From Caldifarciminota bacterium (GTDB lineage: Bacteria; Hydrothermota; Hydrothermia; LBFQ01; DSFT01): a DNA stretch of 64,000 bases. The DNA lies in contig JANXBH010000002.1 of the NCBI GenBank assembly GCA_025060695.1, positions 62,001 to 126,000 on the forward strand. The letters run 5' to 3'. Shown here one piece after another: positions 50,025 through 61,647 of this stretch. How positions within the stretch are numbered: the stretch's first letter is position 1; every line of letters starts with the position of its first letter. The position numbers and the translations under genes were made by a program. The notes beneath the pieces are model-generated. The model did no database searches, was not told the DNA's origin, and worked only from the letters and a program-made list of their open reading frames with translations.

Positions 50025-50413
50025 ACCACTTTAATCCATACTTCTCTTTGTCTTGGTCCATCAAATTCACAAAATAAAATCCCTTGCCACCTTCCAAGCT
50101 TTATTTCTCCATTCTCTAATATAAGCATTATGCTTGAACCTATTAAACTTGATTTTATATGAGCATCCGCGTTCCCCTCCAAGTGTTTATAATTCCCATT
50201 TCTTGGAACAAGCTTATTTAGAAAGTCCAAAATATCTTCTTTAACAGAAGGGTCATAATTCTCATTTATAGTTATTCCCGCAGTAGTATGTGGAACATAT
50301 AGTATTAAAATTCCATCCTTTTTTTCTAATGTTTTTATAGAAGATGAAACTATGTCCGTAATATCAACAATTTGATATTTCTGATAAGTCTTTATATTAA
50401 TCTTTAACATCAC
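50021..50413 (-). CDS. yjbQ: YjbQ/UPF0047 family protein (possible thiamine phosphate synthase)
   Basis: 130 aa. Family signatures: ILYVPHTTAGITINENYDPS, then NYKHLEGNADAHIKSSLIGS, IKLGRWQGILFCEFDGPR and QREVWIKV. Conserved His and Asp residues form a metal site. Members show weak thiamine-phosphate synthase activity, but the physiological role is unsettled. It overlaps the dipeptidase by 17 bases, and its last four bases overlap the repeat protein gene tail to tail. Confidence 0.92.
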   Translation of the reverse strand: MMLKINIKTYQKYQIVDITDIVSSSIKTLEKKDGILILYVPHTTAGITINENYDPSVKEDILDFLNKLVPRNGNYKHLEGNADAHIKSSLIGSSIMLILENGEIKLGRWQGILFCEFDGPRQREVWIKVV

Positions 50414-51308
50414 TAAATTTTAATGCTCTTTTAAAAAAGCTATATGCGTTATTGTAGAAGAAATTGTTTACATATTCATCAGGTAAATATTTTTTTAGCT
50501 CTAAGTATAGATTTTTTAAATCATTTGGCTTACTTAAATTTTCTATCTTATGCTCTTGTGAAATTCCATAAAAATCACTTCCTATACATAAGGTATTTGG
50601 GTATTTTTCAATGAGTTTCGAAACATACTTTGCTATGTCTGTCAGTGTTGCTTTTGAGAGAAATATATCCGCAAACGCTATACCAACGATACCATTTATC
50701 TTTGAAATTTCATAAATCATATCTTCACTAACATTTCTTTTTATATTAGAAATTTCTCTTATACCAGTATGCGATACGAAGATATTTTGTTTAAAGTTTT
50801 CTATTACATTGAAGAAAGTTCTATCGCTTGCATGCGAAAGGTCAATAGTCATATTTAAACTAATAGCTGTTTTGACTACATCATAGCCTAAATCAGTTAA
50901 TCCATAGTCATTTTTACTATTCCAATGAGGACAAATTAAATTATCCTTATTCCAAACAAGCCCTAAAACTTTTATTCCAAGTCTATTCATTATCCTAACT
51001 TCATAAGTACTTCTTACAAAATAAAGTCCCTCAACTGCTAATATTATATTTCCTTCATCAAACTCCTCTATACCTTTAATAATTTTCAAATTGAACTCTT
51101 TTTCTATTTCATATGCAATTTCAATACCTCTTAATGTATAAATTAGTGGCTCTTCCACGTCCAATATTTTATAAAAACCCCTAAAAGGGAATATAGCAAA
51201 TACGAATTTATCTATATTTAAGTTCTTATATTCATTCAGAATACTTACGTTATTAGGATTGTCAATAATATAGTAAAGTAAGTCCTGATGCAAATCAAAA
51301 ACTTTCAT
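50397..51308 (-). CDS. Membrane dipeptidase-like (peptidase M19)
   Basis: 303 aa. The start FDLHQDLLYYII supplies the HxD zinc ligands; GNIILAVEGLYFV the bridging Glu; TIDLSHASDRTFFNVIE and IFVSHTGIREISNIKRN the later His residues; and LCIGSDFYGIS the Asp. It acts on dipeptides in this family, here probably cytosolic as no signal is seen. It overlaps hslO by four bases and yjbQ by 17, making a three-gene unit. Confidence 0.9.
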   Translation of the reverse strand: MKVFDLHQDLLYYIIDNPNNVSILNEYKNLNIDKFVFAIFPFRGFYKILDVEEPLIYTLRGIEIAYEIEKEFNLKIIKGIEEFDEGNIILAVEGLYFVRSTYEVRIMNRLGIKVLGLVWNKDNLICPHWNSKNDYGLTDLGYDVVKTAISLNMTIDLSHASDRTFFNVIENFKQNIFVSHTGIREISNIKRNVSEDMIYEISKINGIVGIAFADIFLSKATLTDIAKYVSKLIEKYPNTLCIGSDFYGISQEHKIENLSKPNDLKNLYLELKKYLPDEYVNNFFYNNAYSFFKRALKFSDVKD

Positions 51309-52168
51309 GAGGAAAGATTTTCATAAATCTGCACTATCTGAAATTTATTAAATATATAGCTCTTTCTGCAATACCTACATACAACCTCAATTTTATTATT
51401 TAGTTCAAATTCCTTAAGCATTTCTTCTTTTGGAATAAACGAAATCGCATCTTTTATACTACTTTCATTACACCAGCATTTATAGTATGCATAAGTTTGG
51501 TTGATAAAATTCCAACTTTTTGTAATATTTGAAATTAAATCATATTCATCACTTTCTTCCTCTATTAGTTTCGTAATAGGCCCTATACTTTTTATTCTTT
51601 TCTCAATATCCAACAATTCACTCTCACTTGTCCCCGGTCTTGCATATAGAAGAATACCTCCTGAGTTTTTTATAGAACCGTCTACATCCACTAATACTCC
51701 AAGTGATACCGCACACGGTAATTGTTCAGAACTATATAGAAAATAAGCTATATCCTCTGCAATTTCACCACTCACTATTTCTGAAATACTTTGATATATC
51801 TCATTTTCAAAATACCTATAAAAATAGATTAAACCACCACCTACTACATCACTAACTGGCAACTTTTTATCTTTAATTTCATAGTTTGGATTGGGATTTC
51901 TTATGAAAGCCCTATAGTTCTGCTTCATATCTGTCTCAGTAGTAATTTCTGAAATTTCACCACTTGTTATAAATTGCATTACTAATCTTCTGACATTGGT
52001 ATAGCTAAATGCATTTGACAGTAAAACAAGTCCTGTCAATGCTCTCCCAAGCGCTGCGGAGGCAGGAGGATTCGTCTTGTGAATACTACAAGCTTCTTTA
52101 ATTATATCTGTAGTTATAGTACTAACTATTATAAAGCTTCCATACTTAACTTTTAAAACTTTAGCCAT
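51305..52168 (-). CDS. hslO: Redox-regulated chaperone Hsp33
   Basis: About 287 aa. Chaperone switched on by oxidation. Seen: HKTNPPASAALGRALTGLVL, GVLVDVDGSIKNSGG, CAVSLGVLVDVDG and the redox zinc centre C-x-C (KCWCNES) plus C-x-x-C (CRYCRKS), all four cysteines present. I chose ATG 52168; the TTG at 52183 would directly touch the -10 box (52184-52189). The promoter is divergent with prkA, another stress gene. Confidence 0.94.
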   Translation of the reverse strand: MAKVLKVKYGSFIIVSTITTDIIKEACSIHKTNPPASAALGRALTGLVLLSNAFSYTNVRRLVMQFITSGEISEITTETDMKQNYRAFIRNPNPNYEIKDKKLPVSDVVGGGLIYFYRYFENEIYQSISEIVSGEIAEDIAYFLYSSEQLPCAVSLGVLVDVDGSIKNSGGILLYARPGTSESELLDIEKRIKSIGPITKLIEEESDEYDLISNITKSWNFINQTYAYYKCWCNESSIKDAISFIPKEEMLKEFELNNKIEVVCRYCRKSYIFNKFQIVQIYENLSS

Positions 52169-52183
52169 AAATAGTGTATTCAA

Positions 52184-52189
52184 ATTTTA
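52184..52189 (-). promoter_or_regulatory. -10 box for hslO-dipeptidase-yjbQ
   Basis: Minus-strand TTACTTTAAAATTTGAA. Gap is zero to TTG 52183 and 15 bases to ATG 52168, so the ATG is preferred, with a leader of about eight bases. Confidence 0.58.
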
Positions 52190-52225
52190 AAGTAATTCTT
52201 TACTTTTACACTATCTACCCCCCTC

Positions 52226-52254
52226 TTGATAATATCTTACCTTTGCCTTAAAAT
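52226..52254 (+). promoter_or_regulatory. Promoter of prkA operon with -35 and -10
   Basis: TTGATA at 52226-52231, 17-base spacer, TAAAAT at 52249-52254. GGAGGG at 52267-52272 then serves ATG 52282. Confidence 0.68.
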
Positions 52255-52281
52255 TTAAAACTGAGTGGAGGGATGGAAAAA

Positions 52282-54117
52282 ATGACCGACGTGAAACTTG
52301 GTTCCTGGTACAGGGACCTTTTAAAGAAGTTAGAGAGTGGGGAAAAAGTAATTATTTTTGCACATGAAATATTATATAATGCCATAGTATCAAAAGGAGT
52401 TGAGAAAAGACCCGAAGGTTATCTAAAATACAAAGCATTTGAAAGTGAGATTTTTGGCATTGACTATATTCTTGATAGAATAATGCAATACTTTCATGCT
52501 GCTGCACAAGGTCAAGATATAGCTAAAAGAATATTGCTACTGATAGGTCCTCCTGGTTCTGCAAAATCCACAATAGTAAATATGTTCAAAGTTATACTTG
52601 AAGAATGGACGCGAAAGAATCCTATTCCTGCAATTAAGGATTGTCCTGTTCATGACAATCCTCTATATGCAATACCATATAGTAAAAGACAAGAACTAAG
52701 AAAGTATGGGATAAATGTAGGTGATGAACTATTACCTTGTCCTGTATGTCAAAAGAAATTACAAGAAATTGAATGGGAAGAACTTGAAATTCAATATATA
52801 AGCTTTTCAAGGACAAAAGGTATAGGCATTTCAACTTACGCACCTATGGACCCTAATACCGCAGATGACTCAGTATTAATTGGCAATATTTCACTTGCAA
52901 AACTTGCATATTATAAGGAAGAAACTGATCCAAGAGTTTGGAGTTATACGGGAGTTTTACAAATAGGAAATAGAGGAATAGTGGAATTTGTAGAGATGTT
53001 AAAGGCAAAAACTGAACATCTAAATATATTACTTACTGCAAGTCAAGATAAAATGATAGTTTTAAAGAACTTACCTGCTATGTATCTTGATTTAATAATA
53101 GTCGGACATACTAATCAACCGGAATATGAAAAATTTGCTTCAAGACCTGATACTGAAGCATTTAGAGATAGACTATATATAGTAAAAGTTCCATATAATT
53201 TAGACTACAGGTCGGAAATAAAAATCTTAAGAAAATTGGTTCATCCTTCTATACCAGTTGACCCACTCGTGTATATTACACTTGCATACTACACAGTAGC
53301 AACAAGATTAGTAAAATATGCAGAAGATTTAAATACACTTAAAAAGTTAATAGAACTAATGGATCAGGAAAACAATTCAGAAGAGGCACTTAAAATAAGG
53401 AAAAAAGCTATACAAGAAGAATGGGGGTTTTCAGGACTTTCACCGAGAAAAAGTGCTGAATTGCTTTCAACCCTAATGGTAAAATATCCAGAAGGCTTAT
53501 CAGTTGTTGATGTGATGGAGGGAATAAAAAATGAGTTTGTAAATTCTCCTAAATATAAAAATAATCCTGAAAATAAGCAAGCATACGATGCAGTAATAAG
53601 TTATGTAGATGAACAACTTTCAAACTACGTAATGGAGGCTTTTCTTGGAACTTCAATAGAAGAGGAAGTTAAAAGCTACTTTCAAAACTATCTAAAGAAC
53701 TTAGAAGCATACGTTAAGAAAAAGAAAATAGTTGATCCTGCAACAAATGAAGAAAGAGAACCTGATGAAAATATATTACAAGTTGTAGACTCATCACTAA
53801 ACCAAATATCTACATTTGAAAGAAGAAAAGAATTATATGAAAGAATTGCAAGTGTAATAGCAAGTTCAGTAATAAGAGGAAAAACATTTGAACTAAAGGA
53901 CGAACTTCCTGAGCTATATGAAGCGATTAAGAGAGTATTCTTTAAAGAGAAAATTAAACTTGTGGGAGGTTCAATAGACGTAGATATGCCACTTCCTGAA
54001 ACTAAGGGTATAGTAAGGGATATGATTGAAAACTTGAAAAAAGTTGGATTTCCTGAGAGGTCGGCAAAACTTGTAATAAAGAGACTTGAGCATATGTTTA
54101 GAAAAGAAAGAAAGTGA
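52282..54117 (+). CDS. prkA: PrkA serine protein kinase (AAA+ type)
   Basis: About 611 aa. PrkA/YeaG family: an AAA+ domain with LLLIGPPGSAKSTIVNMFKV, FSRTKGIGISTYAPMDPNTA, and ENLNILLTASQ-like HLNILLTASQDK, and a C-terminal PrkA domain with LSPRKSAELLSTLM. It usually pairs with YeaH (DUF444) and SpoVR, which are absent here. The promoter is well formed: TTGATA (52226-52231), 17 bases, TAAAAT (52249-52254). GGAGGG at 52267-52272 favours ATG 52282 over ATG 52273. It leads an operon with two unknown genes. Confidence 0.93.
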   Translation: MTDVKLGSWYRDLLKKLESGEKVIIFAHEILYNAIVSKGVEKRPEGYLKYKAFESEIFGIDYILDRIMQYFHAAAQGQDIAKRILLLIGPPGSAKSTIVNMFKVILEEWTRKNPIPAIKDCPVHDNPLYAIPYSKRQELRKYGINVGDELLPCPVCQKKLQEIEWEELEIQYISFSRTKGIGISTYAPMDPNTADDSVLIGNISLAKLAYYKEETDPRVWSYTGVLQIGNRGIVEFVEMLKAKTEHLNILLTASQDKMIVLKNLPAMYLDLIIVGHTNQPEYEKFASRPDTEAFRDRLYIVKVPYNLDYRSEIKILRKLVHPSIPVDPLVYITLAYYTVATRLVKYAEDLNTLKKLIELMDQENNSEEALKIRKKAIQEEWGFSGLSPRKSAELLSTLMVKYPEGLSVVDVMEGIKNEFVNSPKYKNNPENKQAYDAVISYVDEQLSNYVMEAFLGTSIEEEVKSYFQNYLKNLEAYVKKKKIVDPATNEEREPDENILQVVDSSLNQISTFERRKELYERIASVIASSVIRGKTFELKDELPELYEAIKRVFFKEKIKLVGGSIDVDMPLPETKGIVRDMIENLKKVGFPERSAKLVIKRLEHMFRKERK

Positions 54118-54494
54118 TAAAAAGCCTTGTTTTCTTAATTTTAACCTTTTCTTGCATCCCAAAATACAAGAATTTTAAAGTAATTCAAAAAGGAGAAATT
54201 AAAGTTTCTATTCTCACAGAAACAGGAAATATAAAAGTAGGAAACAATAAATTTCAAATAGTTGTAGAACCTAAAGAAAATATTATAAAAGAGGTTTTTT
54301 TATATATGCCACCTACGAATAGTAGCGATGAAAGTAGAATAGTCGCAAAATTTGAATATAAAAACTATGGAATTTACGAAGGTTCTATAGATGTAAATAA
54401 AAAGGGTATTTGGGATCTTGTAATTATATTAAACGATGGCTCAAGTATATCGGAAAACATTGCCATAGGCATGCATGATGAATTTGGCTTTTAG
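54114..54494 (+). CDS. Putative lipoprotein with YtkA-like domain
   Basis: 126 aa. Lipoprotein signal KSLVFLILTFSC with the lipobox Cys at 14. The following beta-rich domain (VFLYMPPTNSSDESRI, YGIYEGSIDVNKKGIWDLVI) resembles the YtkA/FixH-like immunoglobulin fold, which has M-P-x...G-x-Y...G-x-W. That match is by pattern only. It starts with GTG overlapping the prkA stop (GTGA), so it is translated with prkA. Confidence 0.62.
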   Translation: MIKSLVFLILTFSCIPKYKNFKVIQKGEIKVSILTETGNIKVGNNKFQIVVEPKENIIKEVFLYMPPTNSSDESRIVAKFEYKNYGIYEGSIDVNKKGIWDLVIILNDGSSISENIAIGMHDEFGF

Positions 54495-55074
54495 TCTTAC
54501 TATTGAATTAGAAAATGCAATGTATCAAAATAGTAAAAACTTCTTTTTAATTGAAAAAAATGATAGTATTGTAAATCTTTTTATAAAAAATTTCACAAGA
54601 ACATATAAAAAACCGTCTATACCTACCCTTATTGAAATCAGAGATTCTATATATAAACTAAACCAAAATCAGAAAACATATGCTAAACTAAGTGATACCC
54701 TTAAGATACAGGATATAGCAAAGTCTATTTCTAATCAAAAATTACACGATATTCATATAATTTACTTGCTTTCATACATAAGCTATAACTTCAATTTAAA
54801 TTTTGACGTTTATTGTGTAGTAAAGTATAGCAAGACTTTTAAAGATGCTATGCTGTTTGATTTAACATTACTTTATGGAAACTCAATGTATGGATGTTAT
54901 CCTCTGCTTGTAATTGATAATTATCATATTATTGGTCCGAGAAAAATTTATGTATTAAATAGAGTTTCTGATTTTGAGAGATTTCCTGATGAACTATTTT
55001 CGAAAGAAATTCCGGAGTTAAATGCTCAAATGAAAGGATATAAAGTAAAACTTATTAAGGGAAACAAAAATTAA
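54475..55074 (+). CDS. Hypothetical protein, third gene of the prkA operon
   Basis: 199 aa, not recognised. The N-terminus MMNLAFSLTIELENAM may be a very short export signal like others here. The middle is helical (IHIIYLLSYISYNFNLNF), followed by strands (DVYCVVKYSKT, CYPLLVIDNYHIIGP). Two Cys (VYCVV, YGCYP) are in the second half. It overlaps the lipoprotein gene by 20 bases. An outer or periplasmic partner of that lipoprotein is a guess from position. Confidence 0.55.
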   Translation: MMNLAFSLTIELENAMYQNSKNFFLIEKNDSIVNLFIKNFTRTYKKPSIPTLIEIRDSIYKLNQNQKTYAKLSDTLKIQDIAKSISNQKLHDIHIIYLLSYISYNFNLNFDVYCVVKYSKTFKDAMLFDLTLLYGNSMYGCYPLLVIDNYHIIGPRKIYVLNRVSDFERFPDELFSKEIPELNAQMKGYKVKLIKGNKN

Positions 55075-55077
55075 CTT

Positions 55078-55083
55078 TAAAAT
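55078..55083 (+). promoter_or_regulatory. -10 box for pncA-ligA-methyltransferase
   Basis: TTAACTTTAAAATTTTTAC, gap six bases to ATG 55090, overlapping the end of the prkA operon. Confidence 0.62.
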
Positions 55084-55089
55084 TTTTAC

Positions 55090-58365
<3,276 letters not shown>

Positions 58366-59718
58366 TTACTGATAAATCTTTATATACATATCTTTTTTGT
58401 GCTTTTCGTAGATTTCTGAAATTTTTTCCTCTATTTTCTTATTAGTTAATAATAACTTGATTTGCTCTCTTACTTCATCGTAAGTGGTAATTTTCTCAGG
58501 TATAAACTCCTTTACTCTTAAAATTGCATAAAATCCATCTTTATATATTGGTCCTATTATGGAATTTTGCTTCGCGTCTTTAAAATAGGGTTTAAAATCG
58601 TTTGGAAGTGCATCTTCTGGGATATAACCAATGTCCAATGGTGCTACTGAATATTCCCTCGCTATTTTCTCAAAGTCGCTCTTTGCACCTTCTAATATGG
58701 AAATTACTTTTTCCCTTGCATTTTCAATATCCTTACTTGAAGGCCTTACTTTTACTAAAATATGACTAATTTTAATAGAGTCAGCAATTCTATCTTCAAT
58801 TTTGAATATATTATATCCCAGTGGAGTTCTTATTGGTCTTGTATAAGAATTTTTAGGTTGTGAAAAAAGTTCAATTATAATATCTTGACTTAAGAACTGA
58901 CTTAAATAGTCTCTCTTTACCCATCCAATTTGAACTATACTATCATCAGATAGTGTTTTTGCAAGTTTATTAAAATTTTCACCTTTCTGAAGTCTTTTGT
59001 ATATACTTTTAATTTTATCATATGCCTTTTCTTCTTGCTCAAATGAAACTTGAACTGGAATAATAATTTGTTGTAAATAATAAATATTGGGCTGTCTTGG
59101 AAACGAGTCTTTATGCGTTTGATAAAACTCCCTTATCTCGTTTTCAGTTACACTAATATATGGAGATATATACTTTGAAATATACTTCTGGATTAAAATC
59201 TGCTTGCTTATAAAACTTCTTTGGCTTTCAATAAATTCAGTTATTGTCATTTTGCTATTTTTTAGCTCTTGTTCAAATACATTCCTTCCAATTATCAAAA
59301 ATACTTTGTTTGCAAGTTCAGGGTCAGAAAAGTTAATTAGGCTATCAGGTATATTAAAATCTCTCAGTATTCTCCTTAATGCAGTTGTATCATTTGGATT
59401 TATTCCCTCATCCTGTATCTTTCTAAAAACCTCAATTCTACCATACTGAAAATAAATATTATTTATGTAAGTCTTTGAGAAGTTTTGAAATTCATCTTCT
59501 GATATATTTAAGGTTGTATCAATTTTTGCAAGTGCTAAAATCACCCTTTGTTTAATAAGATTTTCCAAAATTGCCCTTTTTATAGAGTCGTTTTCAGTAA
59601 GTGTAGTCGCCCTATAAAGCTCTTCTAATTCTGAATAAAATATAGGTTCATCATTTACAACAGCAATAACTTTATCAATTAGTTTTAAGGTATCAGAAAA
59701 TAGAAATATAAATAACAT
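58366..59718 (-). CDS. surA: SurA-like periplasmic peptidyl-prolyl isomerase
   Basis: 450 aa. SurA N-domain (LIDKVIAVVNDEPIFYSELE, then EILENLIKQRVILALA-like ENLIKQRVILALAKID), and two parvulin domains: one in ~195-300 (NIYYLQQIIIPVQVSFEQ, DDSIVQIGWVKRD) and one in ~310-405 (SIKISHILVKVRPSSKDIEN, DIGYIPEDALP). It escorts outer-membrane proteins to BamA. The mature family start lies at residue ~12, so only MLFIFLFS can be the signal. It directly follows the transaldolase gene with no gap. Confidence 0.92.
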   Translation of the reverse strand: MLFIFLFSDTLKLIDKVIAVVNDEPIFYSELEELYRATTLTENDSIKRAILENLIKQRVILALAKIDTTLNISEDEFQNFSKTYINNIYFQYGRIEVFRKIQDEGINPNDTTALRRILRDFNIPDSLINFSDPELANKVFLIIGRNVFEQELKNSKMTITEFIESQRSFISKQILIQKYISKYISPYISVTENEIREFYQTHKDSFPRQPNIYYLQQIIIPVQVSFEQEEKAYDKIKSIYKRLQKGENFNKLAKTLSDDSIVQIGWVKRDYLSQFLSQDIIIELFSQPKNSYTRPIRTPLGYNIFKIEDRIADSIKISHILVKVRPSSKDIENAREKVISILEGAKSDFEKIAREYSVAPLDIGYIPEDALPNDFKPYFKDAKQNSIIGPIYKDGFYAILRVKEFIPEKITTYDEVREQIKLLLTNKKIEEKISEIYEKHKKDMYIKIYQ

Positions 59719-60363
59719 CTATTGTTCCTTCTTTTTCCAGTCTTCTAAGAACTTTTCAATACCAATGTCAGTTAAAGGATGTTTTATCATTTGATGAAAA
59801 ACATTTGGTGGAATAGTTGCTATATGTGCTCCGTATAGTGCTGAAAGCAAAACATGTCTTGGATTTCTAATACTTGCTGCAATTACCTCAGTTTCAATAT
59901 CATGTATAGTAAATATCTCTACTATCTCTTTAACAATAGAAAGACCATCATGACCTATATCATCAAGTCTTCCAACAAACGGGGACACATATCTTGAACC
60001 CACTCTTGCGGCAACCAATGCTTGAATAGGATTAAAAATCAGTGTAGTATTTACTAAAATGCCTTTTTCAGAAAGATACTTAATAGCCTTTATACCGTCT
60101 TCTGTAAATGGAATTTTTACTACTATGTTTGGATGTATATCAGCAAGTCTTTGAGCTTCTTCTATCATTTCATTAAATTCAAGTGAGGTTACTTCAGCGG
60201 AAACAGGACCTTTCACAATTTCACATATTTGTTTTAATACTTCATAAGGTTTACCTTTCTCTTTAGAAAGTAATGAAGGATTAGTTGTAACACCACTAAT
60301 TATACCCCATTCATTTAACTTCTTTATTTCATCAATATTTGCACTATCTACAAAGAATTTCAT
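59719..60363 (-). CDS. tal: Transaldolase / fructose-6-phosphate aldolase family (short type)
   Basis: 214 aa. Short class of transaldolases of the pentose phosphate pathway. [52 protein letters not shown] with the Schiff-base Lys, [36 protein letters not shown] and [20 protein letters not shown] are signatures. Whether it acts as transaldolase or FSA cannot be told. A -10 box (60373-60378) lies nine bases before the ATG. Confidence 0.95.
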   Translation of the reverse strand: MKFFVDSANIDEIKKLNEWGIISGVTTNPSLLSKEKGKPYEVLKQICEIVKGPVSAEVTSLEFNEMIEEAQRLADIHPNIVVKIPFTEDGIKAIKYLSEKGILVNTTLIFNPIQALVAARVGSRYVSPFVGRLDDIGHDGLSIVKEIVEIFTIHDIETEVIAASIRNPRHVLLSALYGAHIATIPPNVFHQMIKHPLTDIGIEKFLEDWKKKEQ

Positions 60364-60372
60364 AGTTTGAAA

Positions 60373-60378
60373 ATTTTA
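60373..60378 (-). promoter_or_regulatory. -10 box for tal-surA
   Basis: Minus-strand ACACTTTAAAATTTTCAAACT, gap nine bases to ATG 60363. Confidence 0.62.
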
Positions 60379-60385
60379 AAGTGTT

Positions 60386-60754
60386 TTAGTAAATATCTAT
60401 TGGCAAATTCTTATCTTTCCAATCCTGTAAGCTTCCCTTATAGTGCTTTACATTATAACCTAATGCTTTTAAAATCTCATATGCTTTTGAAGATAGAATA
60501 CCTTTTTGACAATATACAACAATTGTATCTTCCTTATTTATTTTTATATTACCTCTTACAAACTCTTCTCTTAGTCTATCCATTGGAATGTTATATTTCG
60601 TGCCGGGTATATGTCCTTTTTCAAACTCTTGATTACTCCTCACATCTATTAAGATAATGTTTGGATTATCTTTATTTTTTAGAATATAGTCCGCATCTAC
60701 TACATCTTGATTATAATTACACGATAAAACAAATAGAATTATCAGTCTTTTCAT
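60386..60754 (-). CDS. Rhodanese-domain lipoprotein
   Basis: 122 aa. Lipoprotein signal MKRLIILFVLSC with Cys at 12. One rhodanese domain follows: IILIDVRSNQEFEKGHIPGT and VVYCQKGILSSKAYEILKAL with the active-site Cys in CQKGIL. Likely a periplasm-facing sulfur carrier or phosphatase-like protein. Last gene of the kinase-like, proline dehydrogenase and rhodanese operon, overlapping its neighbour by four bases (ATGA). Confidence 0.9.
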   Translation of the reverse strand: MKRLIILFVLSCNYNQDVVDADYILKNKDNPNIILIDVRSNQEFEKGHIPGTKYNIPMDRLREEFVRGNIKINKEDTIVVYCQKGILSSKAYEILKALGYNVKHYKGSLQDWKDKNLPIDIY

Positions 60755-61647
60755 TTTCTAAAAAGGTTTTTAAGTAAAAATATTACATTTGCAGGTCTTT
60801 CAGCAAGTCTTCTCATAAAGTATGGATACCATTGACTACCATATGGAAGATAAATTCCACAATTATATCCTTCATCTTTTAGTCTTAAGAGGAGCTCAAA
60901 TTTTATTCCATATAACATCTGAAATTCAAACTTAGTTTTATCTATATTCAAATTTTTAACATGATTTATTATTTTCTCATCATGAGTAGCAATTAAAGTA
61001 TATTGAGTATTCTTTAGCAAAATTTCCGCAATTTCAATAAATTTTCTATCTACCTCCTTTTTACTTTCATACGCTATTTCCCTTGGTTCTTTGTATGCAC
61101 CTTTTACTAATCTAATAATGGGATTGTATTTTATAAGCTCATTAACATCCTCAATACTTCTTTTTAAATAAGATTGTATTGCAAGGGCTATTTTCTTGGT
61201 AGGATAATCAGTTTTAATTTTTTTGTAAATTTCAATTGTTGCATCTACGTAATTTGAACTTTCCATGTCAATTTCAATAAAATTAGAAACTTCTACAAGT
61301 TGTCTTAAATAGTCATAAGTTAAATTTTTGTCAATATCAAGACCAATACTTGTTAGCTTAACTGATATAGAATTATTCCCACTTATATATGAGAGTATAT
61401 TTTTATATTCCAAGAAAGTATTTTCTACTTCTTGTTTGTCTATTACACTTTCTCCCAAGTAATCAATAGTAATTCTTATACCTCTTTGATTTAAATTTTC
61501 CAAAACCTTTAGTGCGTCCTCCAAGTTATAACCTGCTATGAACCTGTTTACAAGTGGTTTTGTGATTCTTGAACTTACTATGAACTTTTCAAAATTTCTA
61601 TTTTTTGAAAGATAGAAAAATAAATTTTTAAAAACTCCATTAAGCAT
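60751..61647 (-). CDS. Proline dehydrogenase
   Basis: 298 aa. FAD enzyme of proline breakdown, first step. FIAGYNLEDALKVLENLNQR, ITIDYLGESV, SVKLTSIGLDID, EIDMESSNYVDATIEIYKK, IALAIQSYLKRS, RLVKGAYKEPREIAYE, ATHDEKII, FEFQMLYGIKF, VYLPYG-like IYLPYGSQWYPYFMRRLAER: all PRODH signatures. The second enzyme (P5C dehydrogenase) is not in the window. It overlaps the kinase-like gene by eight bases, which may imply linked control. Confidence 0.95.
   Translation of the reverse strand: MLNGVFKNLFFYLSKNRNFEKFIVSSRITKPLVNRFIAGYNLEDALKVLENLNQRGIRITIDYLGESVIDKQEVENTFLEYKNILSYISGNNSISVKLTSIGLDIDKNLTYDYLRQLVEVSNFIEIDMESSNYVDATIEIYKKIKTDYPTKKIALAIQSYLKRSIEDVNELIKYNPIIRLVKGAYKEPREIAYESKKEVDRKFIEIAEILLKNTQYTLIATHDEKIINHVKNLNIDKTKFEFQMLYGIKFELLLRLKDEGYNCGIYLPYGSQWYPYFMRRLAERPANVIFLLKNLFRK

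Noticed and set aside
52199-52240. C-rich run CTACCCCCCTC between hslO and prkA as a possible regulatory RNA or tRNA piece
   Set aside because: No stem-loop or tRNA fold could be drawn; the region is explained by the prkA -35/-10 promoter.
54475-55074. Transglutaminase-like fold for the third prkA-operon protein
   Set aside because: The order of strands and the VIDNYHIIGP stretch are suggestive, but no Cys-His-Asp triad could be placed with confidence.
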